A stretch of DNA of 64,000 nt from Deltaproteobacteria bacterium (GTDB taxonomy: Bacteria; Myxococcota_A; UBA9042; DTJE01), in the NCBI GenBank assembly GCA_029547805.1, contig JAKPOP010000014.1, forward strand, positions 1 to 64,000. Direction: 5' to 3'. Positions 1-8,241 of this stretch are shown here, piece after piece. The notes under the pieces are model-generated. The model saw nothing but the letters and a program-made list of their open reading frames with translations, did no database searches and was not told the origin of the DNA. Numbering within the stretch: position 1 is the first letter of the stretch; each line of letters opens with the position of its first letter. The position numbers were made by a program, and so were the translations under genes.

Positions 1-425
1 TGGGCCTCGGCGTCCTCGATGCGTTTCAGCGCCGCGAGGAAGTCGCCCCATCCGACCTCATCGATGGCCCGGCGAGCGCAGAGCCTCGCCACCTCGGCTT
101 CCTCCTCGATCTCCTCCAGGTGCTTGGCGAACTCCAGCCAGTCGCCCTCGTAGGACTCCACGATGCCCTGAACCTCCTCGGCCAGAGCGCCGAGGTCGGG
201 CTCCAGGGAGGCCCGGACCTCCAGGCCGTCCTCGGCGACGGCCAGGATATCCAGTCCAGCCTCCTTGTAGCCGTATCCGGGGATCCAGCCGGCCACGGCA
301 TCCAGATGGCAGCGCCCGATTTCCTCGGCCTTCTGCAAGGCCTCGGACATATCCGAGGCCTCGATATCGGCCGAGAACAGCTCCGGATTCGCACAACGCT
401 CACGGAACTGGACGTGGAACTTCAT
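1..425 (-). CDS. Unknown acidic protein, 3' end cut by window edge
   Basis: The minus-strand frame opens with ATG at 425-423 and stays open to the left edge, so at least 141 residues are seen and the C-terminus is missing. A good ribosome binding site (GGAGG, 6 bases upstream) supports this start. The protein begins MKFHVQFRERCANPELFS and is rich in Glu and Ala, with a probable helical stretch near residues 85-115. I recognise no domain. It lies 13 bases downstream of the 79-residue gene at 439-678 on the same strand, so the two probably form one transcript. Small acidic genes of this kind are common accessory cargo of phages and integrative elements, and its position beside an attachment-like repeat fits that, but no function can be given. 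Confidence 0.7.
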   Translation of the reverse strand, partial: MKFHVQFRERCANPELFSADIEASDMSEALQKAEEIGRCHLDAVAGWIPGYGYKEAGLDILAVAEDGLEVRASLEPDLGALAEEVQGIVESYEGDWLEFAKHLEEIEEEAEVARLCARRAIDEVGWGDFLAALKRIEDAEA

Positions 426-438
426 GGCAGCCTCCTCC

Positions 439-678
439 TCACGCCCTGGCCTGAAGAAACTCGATCACCATGGAAGCCCGGCCCCGAGAGAGGCCACCGA
501 TCGGATTCTTTCCCAAGCAGGCCTTCACGGCCTCCGCCGAGGAGCGGTAGCCAGCCCTCCTGGCGAGGGCCTCGATGTAGGCCATCTGTCGTTCGGTCGC
601 CGGGGCGCCCTCACGGACGACCCCGGGAGCGCCCGACCGCCGGACCTCATCCATTCGCCGCTGTTCGTGCTTTGTCAT
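439..678 (-). CDS. Small accessory protein with ATERQ...LSRGRAS motif
   Basis: A 79-residue protein starting at ATG 678, chosen over the longer frame because GGAGG sits 5 bases upstream and the extra upstream residues look non-coding. The C-terminal two thirds (ATERQMAYIEALARRAGY ... GLSRGRASMVIEFL) resembles a small helical module seen in many phage and integrative-element proteins, with the pattern 'Q..(Y/F)I..LA...G' followed by 'LS...AS.LI..L'. The match is by eye to a known pattern, not a database result. The function of that module is not established. It is the first gene of a two-gene minus-strand unit with the gene at 1-425 and transcribes away from the integrase. Confidence 0.7.
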   Translation of the reverse strand: MTKHEQRRMDEVRRSGAPGVVREGAPATERQMAYIEALARRAGYRSSAEAVKACLGKNPIGGLSRGRASMVIEFLQARA

Positions 679-824
679 CTCAGCCTCCTCAATCTCCCCC
701 GGCCCCCATGCCAGGGGTCCGGGGTCGTCGCCCCGGACAAACCCATCTTGCCACCCTTTTTCGGCCAGCGCAAGCCCGGTCAACCCGCCTTTTCGGACGC
801 CAGTGATTCCGGTGAGTTACAGCG

Positions 825-843
825 GTCGGATCCGAAGTCCGAT
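825..843 (+). repeat. Left attachment-site copy (att core)
   Basis: The 19 bases GTCGGATCCGAAGTCCGAT are identical to 8274-8292 inside the tRNA-Arg(TCG) gene and contain the 10-bp palindrome TCGGATCCGA. The integrase gene begins 131 bases to the right. This is the expected arrangement for a tyrosine-recombinase element inserted in a tRNA anticodon region. The bases to the left of this copy do not look like the displaced 3' half of a tRNA. Immediately to its right, overlapping by one base, is TTGACA (843-848) with a weak TTTACT (868-873), which may serve as an integrase promoter. Confidence 0.85.
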
Positions 844-900
844 TGACATATCGTAAAAAGCCTTTGCTTTACTTGCCTTTGGCGTCTGCTTTGACATGCC

Positions 901-921
901 GCTACCCCGTTTGCTACCCTT
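901..921 (+). repeat. GCTACCC direct repeats, left end
   Basis: Two copies of GCTACCC(C/T) start at 901 and 913, 12 bases apart, between the left att core and the integrase start. The same motif recurs in groups near the right end of the element. Helical-turn spacing and placement at both ends suggest integrase arm-type binding sites. Their presence here is one reason to reject the upstream ATG at 896 as the integrase start. Confidence 0.6.
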
Positions 922-973
922 CGGGTGTTTCGGTCGCTTTCGACTGGAACGGGTTGCAACCGGGGGTGCCGAT

Positions 974-2206
974 ATGGCGAAACGGCATGACGAAGGCAGA
1001 CAGATAGGCGGGATTCTCAACCGCAACGGCCATTGGTACGTGAAGATCAAGATCCGTGGCCGCCAGGTATGGAGGTCCGCCCCGACCAAGGAAGACGCGC
1101 AACTGCTGTTGGGTCGCCTGCGGGAAGACGCCGCCAGGGAACGGGTCGGGCTCCCGAAGGTGCAACGGGATCGGCTGGCTGACTTCGTCCCGAAATACCG
1201 GGCATGGGCGAAGGCGCACAAGCGTTCGTGGGACCGGGACGAATTGAGCCTGCGGCCCTTGCTGGCGGCCTTCGGGTCCCTGCGACTGTCCGAAATCACC
1301 AAGTCGCGGGTGGAAGCCTACATGCGCGACCGTCGCCAGACGGAAACCCTTGTGAGCATCGCCCGGAGGGAAGCCTTCGCCCGTCGCAAGGCCGCCGGAA
1401 TCCTGCCCCGGAACGCGAAGCCGCCCGCCCCGGCCACTTTCTCCCCCGCGTCGGTCAACCGCGAGGTCGCCTGCCTGCGAAAGATTCTGTCCTACGCGGT
1501 GGAATGCGGCGAACTGCAAGAAAACCCCCTGCGGGGGATGCGCATGTTCCCCGAGGCTCCGGGGCGGGTGCCCACGTTGGGGCCGGAAGATGAGGCCGCC
1601 TTGGTCGCCGCCATGCCCCCTTGGCTCCGCCCTTTGTACCGCCTTGCGGTCCTGACGGGTCTTCGCCAGGGGGAAATCGTTTCCCTTCGTTGGCGCCATG
1701 TCGATTTGGACGGGGGAATCCTGATGGTCGAGGATTCCAAGTCCGGCGAGTCGCGGCGCGTCCCATTGCACCCGTCCCTTGTGGACATGTTGCGGACTCT
1801 CCGCGCGGCTTCGGAAGCCGCGATCCTGGTGCGCGTCAAGGGCGACGAACTGACGGCCCGGCGCGAACTCCCCGATGCCTACGTTTTCGCCATGCCCCGG
1901 GGGAACCCGCCGGAGTCGTCCAGTATTTCGCACGCATTCAAGCGCGCCGCCCGGAAGGTCGGGCGACCCGACCTGCGTTGGCATGACACGCGACACCTGG
2001 CGGGGTCCGCGTTGCTCGGAACGGGGGCGTCTCTCCCCGAGGTCGCCGTGATGCTTGGACACAAAACGCTTGTAATGTCCAGGCGCTATGCCCACGTGAA
2101 CCCGACCCGCCTTCGGGACCTGGTCGCCCGGATGCCCGCGCCCGCGGCGGCGACCGGGCCGGATACGCCCCCCGTGAAAGCCGCCCGGCAGGAGGTGACA
2201 CCATGA
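974..2206 (+). CDS. int: Tyrosine recombinase (integrase)
   Basis: A 410-residue site-specific recombinase of the phage integrase family that would insert and excise the element at tRNA-Arg(TCG). The catalytic domain shows the full set: Arg231 (TGLRQGEIVSLRW), His337 and Arg340 (WHDTRH), His363 (LGHK) and nucleophile Tyr372 (RRYAHVN). The N-terminal 190 residues form the arm-binding and core-binding (SAM-like) regions. I chose ATG 974 (MAKRHDEG) because the frame upstream, from ATG 896, overlaps the GCTACCC repeats and has no ribosome binding site; a GGGGGTG lies 7 bases before 974. The next gene starts inside the stop codon (ATGA), implying coupling. Identity as an active integrase is very likely; directionality control is presumably by the HTH protein at 3190. 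Confidence 0.95.
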   Translation: MAKRHDEGRQIGGILNRNGHWYVKIKIRGRQVWRSAPTKEDAQLLLGRLREDAARERVGLPKVQRDRLADFVPKYRAWAKAHKRSWDRDELSLRPLLAAFGSLRLSEITKSRVEAYMRDRRQTETLVSIARREAFARRKAAGILPRNAKPPAPATFSPASVNREVACLRKILSYAVECGELQENPLRGMRMFPEAPGRVPTLGPEDEAALVAAMPPWLRPLYRLAVLTGLRQGEIVSLRWRHVDLDGGILMVEDSKSGESRRVPLHPSLVDMLRTLRAASEAAILVRVKGDELTARRELPDAYVFAMPRGNPPESSSISHAFKRAARKVGRPDLRWHDTRHLAGSALLGTGASLPEVAVMLGHKTLVMSRRYAHVNPTRLRDLVARMPAPAAATGPDTPPVKAARQEVTP

Positions 2207-3081
2207 CGCAGGAAAAGCGCCGCCACCCGTGGAAGGAACGCATCGAAGCACCGTTAGAGCAACCGGAGGTCAAAAAGGCGCTGTTGGAGGTCAACTACAA
2301 CATGGGGGTCCGAATCCTGGTCCCCGAGGAAACGCTGGAGTTGACCTGGGAGGTCGCGAGACTCGCCCGGGAGATCCTGGCCCTGGTGACCTGCATTGAC
2401 CCCGGCAAGGCAGGCACTGTCGAAAAGCTTGAGGCCGCCGCTGTCCTTGCTGGGGTCATACCAAGGGTTGATATTGACCCGTACGCCCCCATGCCTGCGG
2501 ATCGTTGGCAGTCCAACGAAGGCTACCGCGCCATGGTGAAGCGACATGACATGCTGACCCTTGAATTGCGGACGCGAGAGGTTCACCGGGTATCTCGTAA
2601 TGGGGTGCCCCCTTGGGTCGCCAAGGCTACCCAGCACAACGGTTGGCTCTTGATTGTCAATCGGATGGTGGAGGCGGTCGAGGAACTGGCGGCCCTGCGC
2701 CCGCGGTTGCGGAACTTCCGGTACAAGGTCAAGGACCGCGCCAGAGTGTTGAAGCCCGGTTGCGCACGGCCGGGCGTGAAAATGCCCGTTGAAAGGCAGG
2801 GGGGGAACAAGCAAGAGGGGGATCGTGCCTTCGCGGCGGACCTTGCCCTCTACCTTCGGGATCCTGGCGTTCTGCCCGCCCCGGAATGGTGGACGCCCGC
2901 GGAGTTGGCGGCCCTTTTTCGCGCCCTTCGCTTGGAGAGGCTCGCGACCGCGGAAGCGGTGAAGGCCCTCATTCGACAACATGAACCCGCCGAGGAACAC
3001 CGAGCCCGACGCCGCCGCGACCCCCTCTACTTCCCGCACATTCCCAAGCCGCCCGCCCCGCAGGGGGTAAACCCCCCCTGA
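2203..3081 (+). CDS. Unknown element protein
   Basis: A 292-residue protein whose ATG overlaps the integrase stop by 4 bases. I recognise no family. It is mostly helical in appearance and basic towards the C-terminus, which ends in a Pro-rich tail (HIPKPPAPQGVNPP). The sequence includes a charged segment near residues 165-210 (RNFRYKVKDRARVLKPG). It has no signal peptide and no clear transmembrane segment, so it is probably cytoplasmic. Coupling to the integrase suggests a role in recombination, maintenance or element regulation, but that is inference from position only. Confidence 0.8.
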   Translation: MTQEKRRHPWKERIEAPLEQPEVKKALLEVNYNMGVRILVPEETLELTWEVARLAREILALVTCIDPGKAGTVEKLEAAAVLAGVIPRVDIDPYAPMPADRWQSNEGYRAMVKRHDMLTLELRTREVHRVSRNGVPPWVAKATQHNGWLLIVNRMVEAVEELAALRPRLRNFRYKVKDRARVLKPGCARPGVKMPVERQGGNKQEGDRAFAADLALYLRDPGVLPAPEWWTPAELAALFRALRLERLATAEAVKALIRQHEPAEEHRARRRRDPLYFPHIPKPPAPQGVNPP

Positions 3082-3189
3082 AAAAATCTGAAGTTGGCCC
3101 TCTTTTTCGGATTGATTGGCAACCCTAGCCTCAAGGCATGGATGCCGCCCGCGGTGGACGGCAACCGCACCCTAACCAGAGGTTGGAAC

Positions 3190-3408
3190 ATGACGAATCA
3201 AGCCCCGAAGGACTTCGGAACCCTGTTGACCACGAAGGAAGCGGCGGCCCGGATGCGGGTGTCTGTTGACTACCTCGTGACGCTCGCCCTCCGGGGAGAG
3301 ATTGCGAGCATCAAACTCGGGACCAAGCCCGGGCAGCGGGGCGGACGACGCCTGTTCCCGGAGTCCGAGATCAACGCCTGGCTGGCGCGGAACCTGCGGA
3401 CCGCCTGA
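3190..3408 (+). CDS. Helix-turn-helix excisionase-like protein
   Basis: A 72-residue protein. ATG 3190 is preferred over 3094 because AGAGG lies 7 bases upstream. The core reads LLTTKEAAARMRVSVDYL ... RGEIASIKLGTK ... RRLFPESEINAWLARNL, the MerR-like winged-helix layout of excisionases and 'helix-turn-helix domain 17' proteins: recognition helix, wing with a basic hairpin, and a terminal helix. Such proteins bind DNA, often the arm sites of the cognate integrase, and act as recombination directionality factor or repressor. About 108 non-coding bases separate it from the gene upstream and 110 from the next, so it may have its own promoter, though I see no clear -35/-10 pair. Confidence 0.8.
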   Translation: MTNQAPKDFGTLLTTKEAAARMRVSVDYLVTLALRGEIASIKLGTKPGQRGGRRLFPESEINAWLARNLRTA

Positions 3409-3518
3409 AGGACAGACCCCGGCCGGTGGCAACGGCACGGGGGACGAACATTGAACCGGTGAATCGATTCTACCGTCCCCCCGTGACTTCTGCAACCGCC
3501 CGGGAACGAGGTGACGCC

Positions 3519-4529
3519 ATGCCCCGCGGCGATCGTGCCTTCCTCGAGGTGACGGCCCGGAACCCCTGCCCAATCTGCGGCGGAAACGGATGGTGCCGGG
3601 TGTCCCGAGAGGGGGCCGTTGCCCTGTGCCGGCGAGAGGCCCGGGGAGGCCGCGCCCGGGTGGACCGTGCCGGAGTCGTCTACTACGTCCACCGGCTCCG
3701 CGGCGGCGACCCCGTCCCGATCGGGGACCTGGTCTCCCGTCGGGTGGATGCCCTGTTGGCCGGCCGGGTCCCCTTCCTGGCACCGGTGGAGGTCCGGGCG
3801 GAGGTCTACGCCGCGACCCTCCGCGCCATGACCCTGGACGCGGCGCATCGGGACGCCCTGCGAACCCGAGGACTACCGGACACGGAGATCGACCGGCGCG
3901 AGTATCGGACCCTCCCGCCGGCCGGCCCCCCCTGGACCCGGGAGGCCCTGGCGCGCGCCCTCGAGGACCGCTTCTCCCCCGAGGTCCTGGCGGGCGTCCC
4001 GGGCTTCGTCCGCCGGGAGTCGCGACGCACGGGCCGGGGATACCTGACCCTGACCGGCTCGCCCGGGCTGTTGGTGCCGGTCCGCGACCTGGTCGGGCGG
4101 ATCGTCGCCCTGCTGTCCCGCCCCGACACACCCCCAAGATCCGGGGTCAAGTACCTGTGGGTGACCTCCAACATGCCTGGATGCCCGGGACCGAGTCCGG
4201 GAAACCTGGCGCACGTCCCGTTGCCCATGTCCGACAGTCCCGAGGCGCGGGGCGGGACCGTTGCGGTCTACGAGGGGATCTTGAAGGCCGATATCGCCGC
4301 CGCCCTGGACGCCGCCCGCCTGCCCGCCGTGGGCATTCCCGGGCACAATGGGTGGTCTGCCGCCCTGCCCATCCTTCGCGACATGGCACCGCGAACGGTC
4401 CGCTACTTCCCGGACCCCGACGCCTGGCAGAAGCCGGAGGTCGGGGCGAGCCTGCGGGCGTTCTGGCATGCCTTGAAGGCCGAAGGCTTCACCCCCGAGA
4501 TTGGGAGGTTCCCCGATGCAGAAGCCTGA
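3519..4529 (+). CDS. Primase-like protein with zinc finger and TOPRIM (DUF3854-like) domain
   Basis: A 336-residue protein starting at ATG 3519 (GAGGTG 6 bases upstream). The N-terminus has a Cys cluster CPIC-x5-C-x10-C (Cys17, 20, 26, 37) resembling the zinc-binding head of DNA primases. The C-terminal part carries a TOPRIM-type fold signature: the acidic VYEG(I/L)LKAD element around residues 249-257, then VGIPGHNGW, then the acidic YFPDPDAWQKPEV. This layout is typical of DUF3854 proteins of phages and integrative elements, thought to prime DNA replication or to assist a partner helicase. The last 14 bases overlap the helicase gene, so the two are very likely translationally coupled and act together in element replication. 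Confidence 0.8.
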   Translation: MPRGDRAFLEVTARNPCPICGGNGWCRVSREGAVALCRREARGGRARVDRAGVVYYVHRLRGGDPVPIGDLVSRRVDALLAGRVPFLAPVEVRAEVYAATLRAMTLDAAHRDALRTRGLPDTEIDRREYRTLPPAGPPWTREALARALEDRFSPEVLAGVPGFVRRESRRTGRGYLTLTGSPGLLVPVRDLVGRIVALLSRPDTPPRSGVKYLWVTSNMPGCPGPSPGNLAHVPLPMSDSPEARGGTVAVYEGILKADIAAALDAARLPAVGIPGHNGWSAALPILRDMAPRTVRYFPDPDAWQKPEVGASLRAFWHALKAEGFTPEIGRFPDAEA

Positions 4530-6528
4530 TGATGCACGCGCCGCGGGCGCAACCGAGGAAGTCCTGTCCGGCGAGGTCGCGGAGGCCGTCGTTGCCGCGA
4601 CGCCCCGCGCCCCCGGCACACCCCTTTCCGTCCCCGAGATCAAGGCCCTGATCGATGCGATCGGGCAGGAAGGGGACACGGCCCGGCAAGGGCAACGAAT
4701 CAACGCCGAACTGGTCCCCGTCCTTGCAACCCTTGACCCGATCGAAGCAGAAGCCCTCATGGACCGCGTGTGCCAGGTTGCGCCGTTCCTGAAACGCGCG
4801 ACCTTGGACCGTGAGGTTTCCAAGGCCCGGAAGGCCCAGACCCTCTTGGTCGCGACCAGCGGCGAGGTGGAGATCGAAAACGCCCGGGAATTGACGGGGA
4901 TCCTGACCCTGGACAACGGGACAGTCTACGCCCTGGCCCGGCGGACCCTCCGGGTCGGGACCGACACGGTCCGCGCCATGTCCGTTCTGACGTGGAACGG
5001 GACCGAGGCCCGGATCCTGGACGGGACCGGTGACAACCCCGTGCCGGTCCTGCCGGACGGTGCCGAAATCCTGTTGACCCCCGGATCCCTCCCCGAGCGG
5101 TGCCCGACCCTGGCGACCCTGCGGCGGTTTGCTGACGGCGAACGGGTCCCCGGACCTGTCGTCTTTGACCGCGTACAGCGCTTCGTTCGGCACTTCCTTG
5201 ACCTCGGGGCGTTCCCCGGGGGACAGGACACCGCGGAACTGGTGTTGACCGCATGGTGTCTGTCGACATGGTGGCAGCGCCCGGCCCGCCTTGTCGCATC
5301 CTATGTTCAATTCACCGGACCGAAGGGTTCTGGCAAGTCGCGCGCCCTGGCCGTGGCGGCCGAGGTGGTCCTTGCCGGCGAACTTGTCCTGTCGTCGACC
5401 TCGAATGCGGCCCTCCGCGACCTGTGCGCCGCTGGCGCGTGCCTGCTGTTGGACGAGGCCGAAGACCTGGCGCACGGACGCCCTCAAAACGAATCGGGGC
5501 AGGATCGCCGGGGGCTGTTGCTCGGGGGCACGCGCCCGGGGATGAGTTGGGCACTCAAAGAGGCGACCCCGGATGGCCGGTGGGAGACACGCCGAATCCC
5601 GATTCACGGCCCCCGCGGGTTCGCATCCATCGCGATTCCCGAGGCCGTCCTTGGGTCCCGCGCCCTGCGGATCCCGATGGTACGAACGGCGGACCCCGCC
5701 CGCGCCCGCCGCGACCCTGCCCTTGAAGGTGACTGGCCGGAAGGCGAAACGCGCGAAGACCTTCGGGACGCCCTGGCCCTGTGGGCGCTCGGCACCCTCC
5801 GGGACGCCCCCATGTGGTACGGCAAGGCTCGGGAACGCCTGCCGGTCTTCGGCCGCGACGCGGAGCCCTGGCTACCCCCCGCCGCCGTGTGTCTCGCCGT
5901 TGACGCCGAAGACGGGGGCGACCGATTCGGGCGCATCATGGAGGCGATTCAAGGGGAGTCACAAGAAGACACCCCGGACCGGGAACGTGAGGTCCTGGCG
6001 GCCCTGGTCCGCCTGTGGGAATCCGGCACCCTGGCACCCGGCCCCAACGACACGCGGATCGTGCCTGTCTCCGAGGTCGCGGAGAAACTGGACGACCGAC
6101 GCGAAGACGAAGACGGCCCCCCTGACGAAGATGCGAGGCGGCGAAGGCATAGGCTTCGCATCGCCGTCGGGAAGACGCTTCGTGACTTGCGCATCGGAGA
6201 GATTGGACGGTTGCATGGAGGCAAGTCGGCGTTCTACGTCGAAGGCCCGATCCTCCGCGAGAGGTGCGAAGCCTACGGGGTCCCCCCTCCCCCCGACCTC
6301 ACCAACCTCACCCGACCAATCCCCATGCGGGATTCCGGCTTTTCTTTGACCTCTCCCGAGTCCGATGATGGAGAGGTAGGGAAAAGTGCCGCAGACCCGC
6401 GCCAGAAGCGGCCGGGTGAGGTCGGTGAGGTTGACCCAAGGGGGGATCCGGGCAAAGACGAAGTTTCCGGCCTGGCGATTCCTGACCCGTCCCTGAAACC
6501 CGGCCCCCGCCTGGAGGTGGTCCTATGA
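4516..6528 (+). CDS. P-loop ATPase, element replicative helicase-like
   Basis: A 670-residue protein. Walker A is GPKGSGKS at 268-275 and Walker B is LLLDEAED with Asp313-Glu314. Downstream is a segment containing LLLGGTRPGMSWALKE, which resembles the sensor region of DUF3631/DUF927-type helicases used by phages and integrated plasmids. The N-terminal 100 residues are helical and charged. The C-terminal 100 residues resemble a winged-helix region followed by a disordered tail. ATG 4516 is chosen, with GGGAGG 7 bases upstream. It overlaps the primase-like gene before it and the TubC-like gene after it (ATGA). Together with the primase-like protein it probably melts and replicates the excised element; this is inferred from family and context. 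Confidence 0.8.
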   Translation: MQKPDDARAAGATEEVLSGEVAEAVVAATPRAPGTPLSVPEIKALIDAIGQEGDTARQGQRINAELVPVLATLDPIEAEALMDRVCQVAPFLKRATLDREVSKARKAQTLLVATSGEVEIENARELTGILTLDNGTVYALARRTLRVGTDTVRAMSVLTWNGTEARILDGTGDNPVPVLPDGAEILLTPGSLPERCPTLATLRRFADGERVPGPVVFDRVQRFVRHFLDLGAFPGGQDTAELVLTAWCLSTWWQRPARLVASYVQFTGPKGSGKSRALAVAAEVVLAGELVLSSTSNAALRDLCAAGACLLLDEAEDLAHGRPQNESGQDRRGLLLGGTRPGMSWALKEATPDGRWETRRIPIHGPRGFASIAIPEAVLGSRALRIPMVRTADPARARRDPALEGDWPEGETREDLRDALALWALGTLRDAPMWYGKARERLPVFGRDAEPWLPPAAVCLAVDAEDGGDRFGRIMEAIQGESQEDTPDREREVLAALVRLWESGTLAPGPNDTRIVPVSEVAEKLDDRREDEDGPPDEDARRRRHRLRIAVGKTLRDLRIGEIGRLHGGKSAFYVEGPILRERCEAYGVPPPPDLTNLTRPIPMRDSGFSLTSPESDDGEVGKSAADPRQKRPGEVGEVDPRGDPGKDEVSGLAIPDPSLKPGPRLEVVL

Positions 6529-7076
6529 CGACCTGGGAGTTGATCGGCCAGATGCGAGACCGGGGCGTGACCCTCGTTCTGGAAGGGGGAAGCCTGCGGT
6601 GCCAGGGACCCGGCGAGGTCCTGACCCCCGAGGTCCTTGCCGAACTGCGGGCGCACAAGCAAGCCGTCCTGGAGGCCCTGGCCGGCGAATGTGAGGGGTC
6701 CCCCGGACCGTGCCTGCGATGTGGGCGGGCGGCCCGGCCCGATTGCGGCGCTGAACGCCTGCTGACCGGCGAACTGGTCTGCGGCGATTGCCTGACTCCC
6801 GAAGACCTGGTGGCCGGGTCCGTGCCGGTCGCCGGCGGAGGCGCCCCGGGAGACAACCCCCACGGTCCCCGAAGACCGGCTGACCCCGGGAGTATGGCCG
6901 GGTCCTCCCCGGAGGTCATGGAGGGGGGTAGACCTCGCGGGCGCGTTCCGTCGCCAGACACGACCCCAAAAGCACGATTGACGGGAGAACCCCCGGCGAG
7001 GTCCAGGGGGTCGGAGGTCGGAGGTCAAGGCATTCATGCCCTCGGGGCGACGATGGAGGTTGGACCATGCGTGTGA
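6525..7076 (+). CDS. TubC-like docking-domain protein with Cys-rich segment
   Basis: A 183-residue protein starting at the ATG overlapping the helicase stop. Residues 1-50 (ELIGQMRDRGVTLVLEGG ... LTPEVLAELRAHKQAVLEAL) match the pattern of TubC N-terminal docking domains, which are best known from NRPS/PKS assembly lines but also occur as stand-alone or leader modules in mobile-element genes. Residues 62-90 hold a possible zinc-binding segment (CLRCGRAARPDCG ... CGDCL). The remaining 90 residues are Pro/Gly/Arg-rich and look disordered. No biosynthetic genes are nearby, so a docking role between element replication proteins is more plausible than secondary metabolism. That role is speculation. 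Confidence 0.7.
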   Translation: MTTWELIGQMRDRGVTLVLEGGSLRCQGPGEVLTPEVLAELRAHKQAVLEALAGECEGSPGPCLRCGRAARPDCGAERLLTGELVCGDCLTPEDLVAGSVPVAGGGAPGDNPHGPRRPADPGSMAGSSPEVMEGGRPRGRVPSPDTTPKARLTGEPPARSRGSEVGGQGIHALGATMEVGPCV

Positions 7077-7891
7077 AGCGTTCCGAACTGCCCCGGATTC
7101 TCGGGGTGTCGCGTCAACAGGTTCACGCCGACATCAAGGAAGGATTCTACGGTCCCGGAGACGACGGGCTGTTTGACCTGGCGGAAGTCCTCCGCGGGCG
7201 GTCGGCCAGGGACCCTTTCCGCGGGGGTCCCCACAAGGCCCCGGCGACCCCTCACCCGGTCCTTCCGGGCGGCAGGCGCCGCACCTTCGACCCTGACGCC
7301 TTGGCCGTCGCTGCTTTCCGTTCGCTTGTGGAGGCCGTGGGAAGATACCTGGACGCTCGGTTTCGGGACCCTCCCGCGCCCTGGGGGACCGAGTTTCGGG
7401 AACTTCGGGAAGCCGCCGCGGAGGCCATCGCCCTGTTCCCCGCCGGCCCGGAACCCTTGCGTCGTCCCCTCTACACCCTGGCCGGGCTTGTCCAAACAAT
7501 CGGGGATACCACGGATCGGATGCTGGAATGGCTGGAGGTCTACGAAGACAATGGGGGCGGCCCCGCGGCGATGGTCTTCCCCGCGGAGTTGGGACACTTC
7601 CTGGACCTGGTCTTGTGCGCCTGGCGCGGGTTCTTCGAGCGGGTCCTGAAAGGCGCCGAAGCCGGACGGTTGCCCGAGGTCCCTTTGGGAAATGGGAAAT
7701 GGATGACCTTGCCCTTCGCGCCGAAGGACCTGGACGAAGTCCTTGACCTGTTCCGGCTCGCCCTGGCCGCCATGGAGGATGCGGAAATGGAGGGGGACAC
7801 CAGGCCGCCGGGTCCCGACCGGAAGCCTGACCGACCCCCCGCCCCGCTGCTACCCCCTTGCTACCCCGAGACCCCGGAAGTCCAGTCCTGA
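7067..7891 (+). CDS. Unknown element protein with N-terminal HTH
   Basis: A 274-residue protein starting at ATG 7067, overlapping the previous gene by 10 bases. The first 45 residues (RSELPRILGVSRQQVHADIK ... LFDLAEVLRG) look like a helix-turn-helix of the kind found in phage Nu1-like or MerR-like proteins. The middle and C-terminal parts are helical and unrecognised, and the last 30 residues are Pro-rich. The 3' end of the gene contains two GCTACCC repeats. It is the last gene before the right attachment site. A DNA-binding role, possibly at the repeats, is a reasonable guess but not shown. Confidence 0.7.
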   Translation: MRVKRSELPRILGVSRQQVHADIKEGFYGPGDDGLFDLAEVLRGRSARDPFRGGPHKAPATPHPVLPGGRRRTFDPDALAVAAFRSLVEAVGRYLDARFRDPPAPWGTEFRELREAAAEAIALFPAGPEPLRRPLYTLAGLVQTIGDTTDRMLEWLEVYEDNGGGPAAMVFPAELGHFLDLVLCAWRGFFERVLKGAEAGRLPEVPLGNGKWMTLPFAPKDLDEVLDLFRLALAAMEDAEMEGDTRPPGPDRKPDRPPAPLLPPCYPETPEVQS

Positions 7892-8148
7892 CACCATTTT
7901 CGTTCCTGGAGCCCGTAGACGGCCCGAGAAGGCCCGGGACCGGCGGGGCGATGGATTTCCCCGTCCCCGCCCGACAAAGGGCTTCCAGGAGGCACCGGGA
8001 CCCTTCCCAGGCCCGATTCCTTCCCGATAGGTCGGGTTGCTACCCCGAGGGGGTAGCAGTTTCGGACCATCGGACTTGCTGATTGCTGGAATATCAATCC
8101 CTTACATGGGGAAAATCTGCTACCCCGCTGCTACCCCTTTTGCTACCC
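7849..8148 (+). repeat. GCTACCC repeat cluster, right end
   Basis: Direct copies start at 7849, 7860, 8119, 8130 and 8142, spaced 11-12 bases within each group. A further pair at 8037-8059 is arranged as an inverted repeat (TTGCTACCCC, then GGGGGTAGCAG, two bases apart). With the two copies at 901-921, the motif brackets the element. Arm-type integrase sites are the simplest reading. Iterons of a replication origin are an alternative, because the element encodes primase-like and helicase-like proteins. Apart from these repeats and a hairpin at 8159-8184, the gene-free stretch 7892-8241 shows nothing I can interpret. Confidence 0.6.
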
Positions 8149-8158
8149 TTTGCCCCCC

Positions 8159-8184
8159 GAAAACGCCCTTTTTGGCCGTTTTTC
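8159..8184. terminator. Possible bidirectional terminator hairpin
   Basis: An imperfect inverted repeat, GAAAACGCCC then GGCCGTTTTTC around a T5 loop, ends in a T run on the + strand and in TTTTC on the - strand. It sits 58 bases beyond the 3' end of tRNA-Arg(TCG) and 268 bases after the last element gene, so it could stop both transcripts. One mismatch and one bulge weaken the call. Confidence 0.4.
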
Positions 8185-8241
8185 AGACGAAACGGGTTCG
8201 GGATGGGTAGGAAGGACTTGCAGGAAATCATTGAACTTTTC

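Noticed and set aside
896-973. ATG 896 as integrase start
   Set aside because: The added 26 residues overlap the GCTACCC repeats and have no ribosome binding site.
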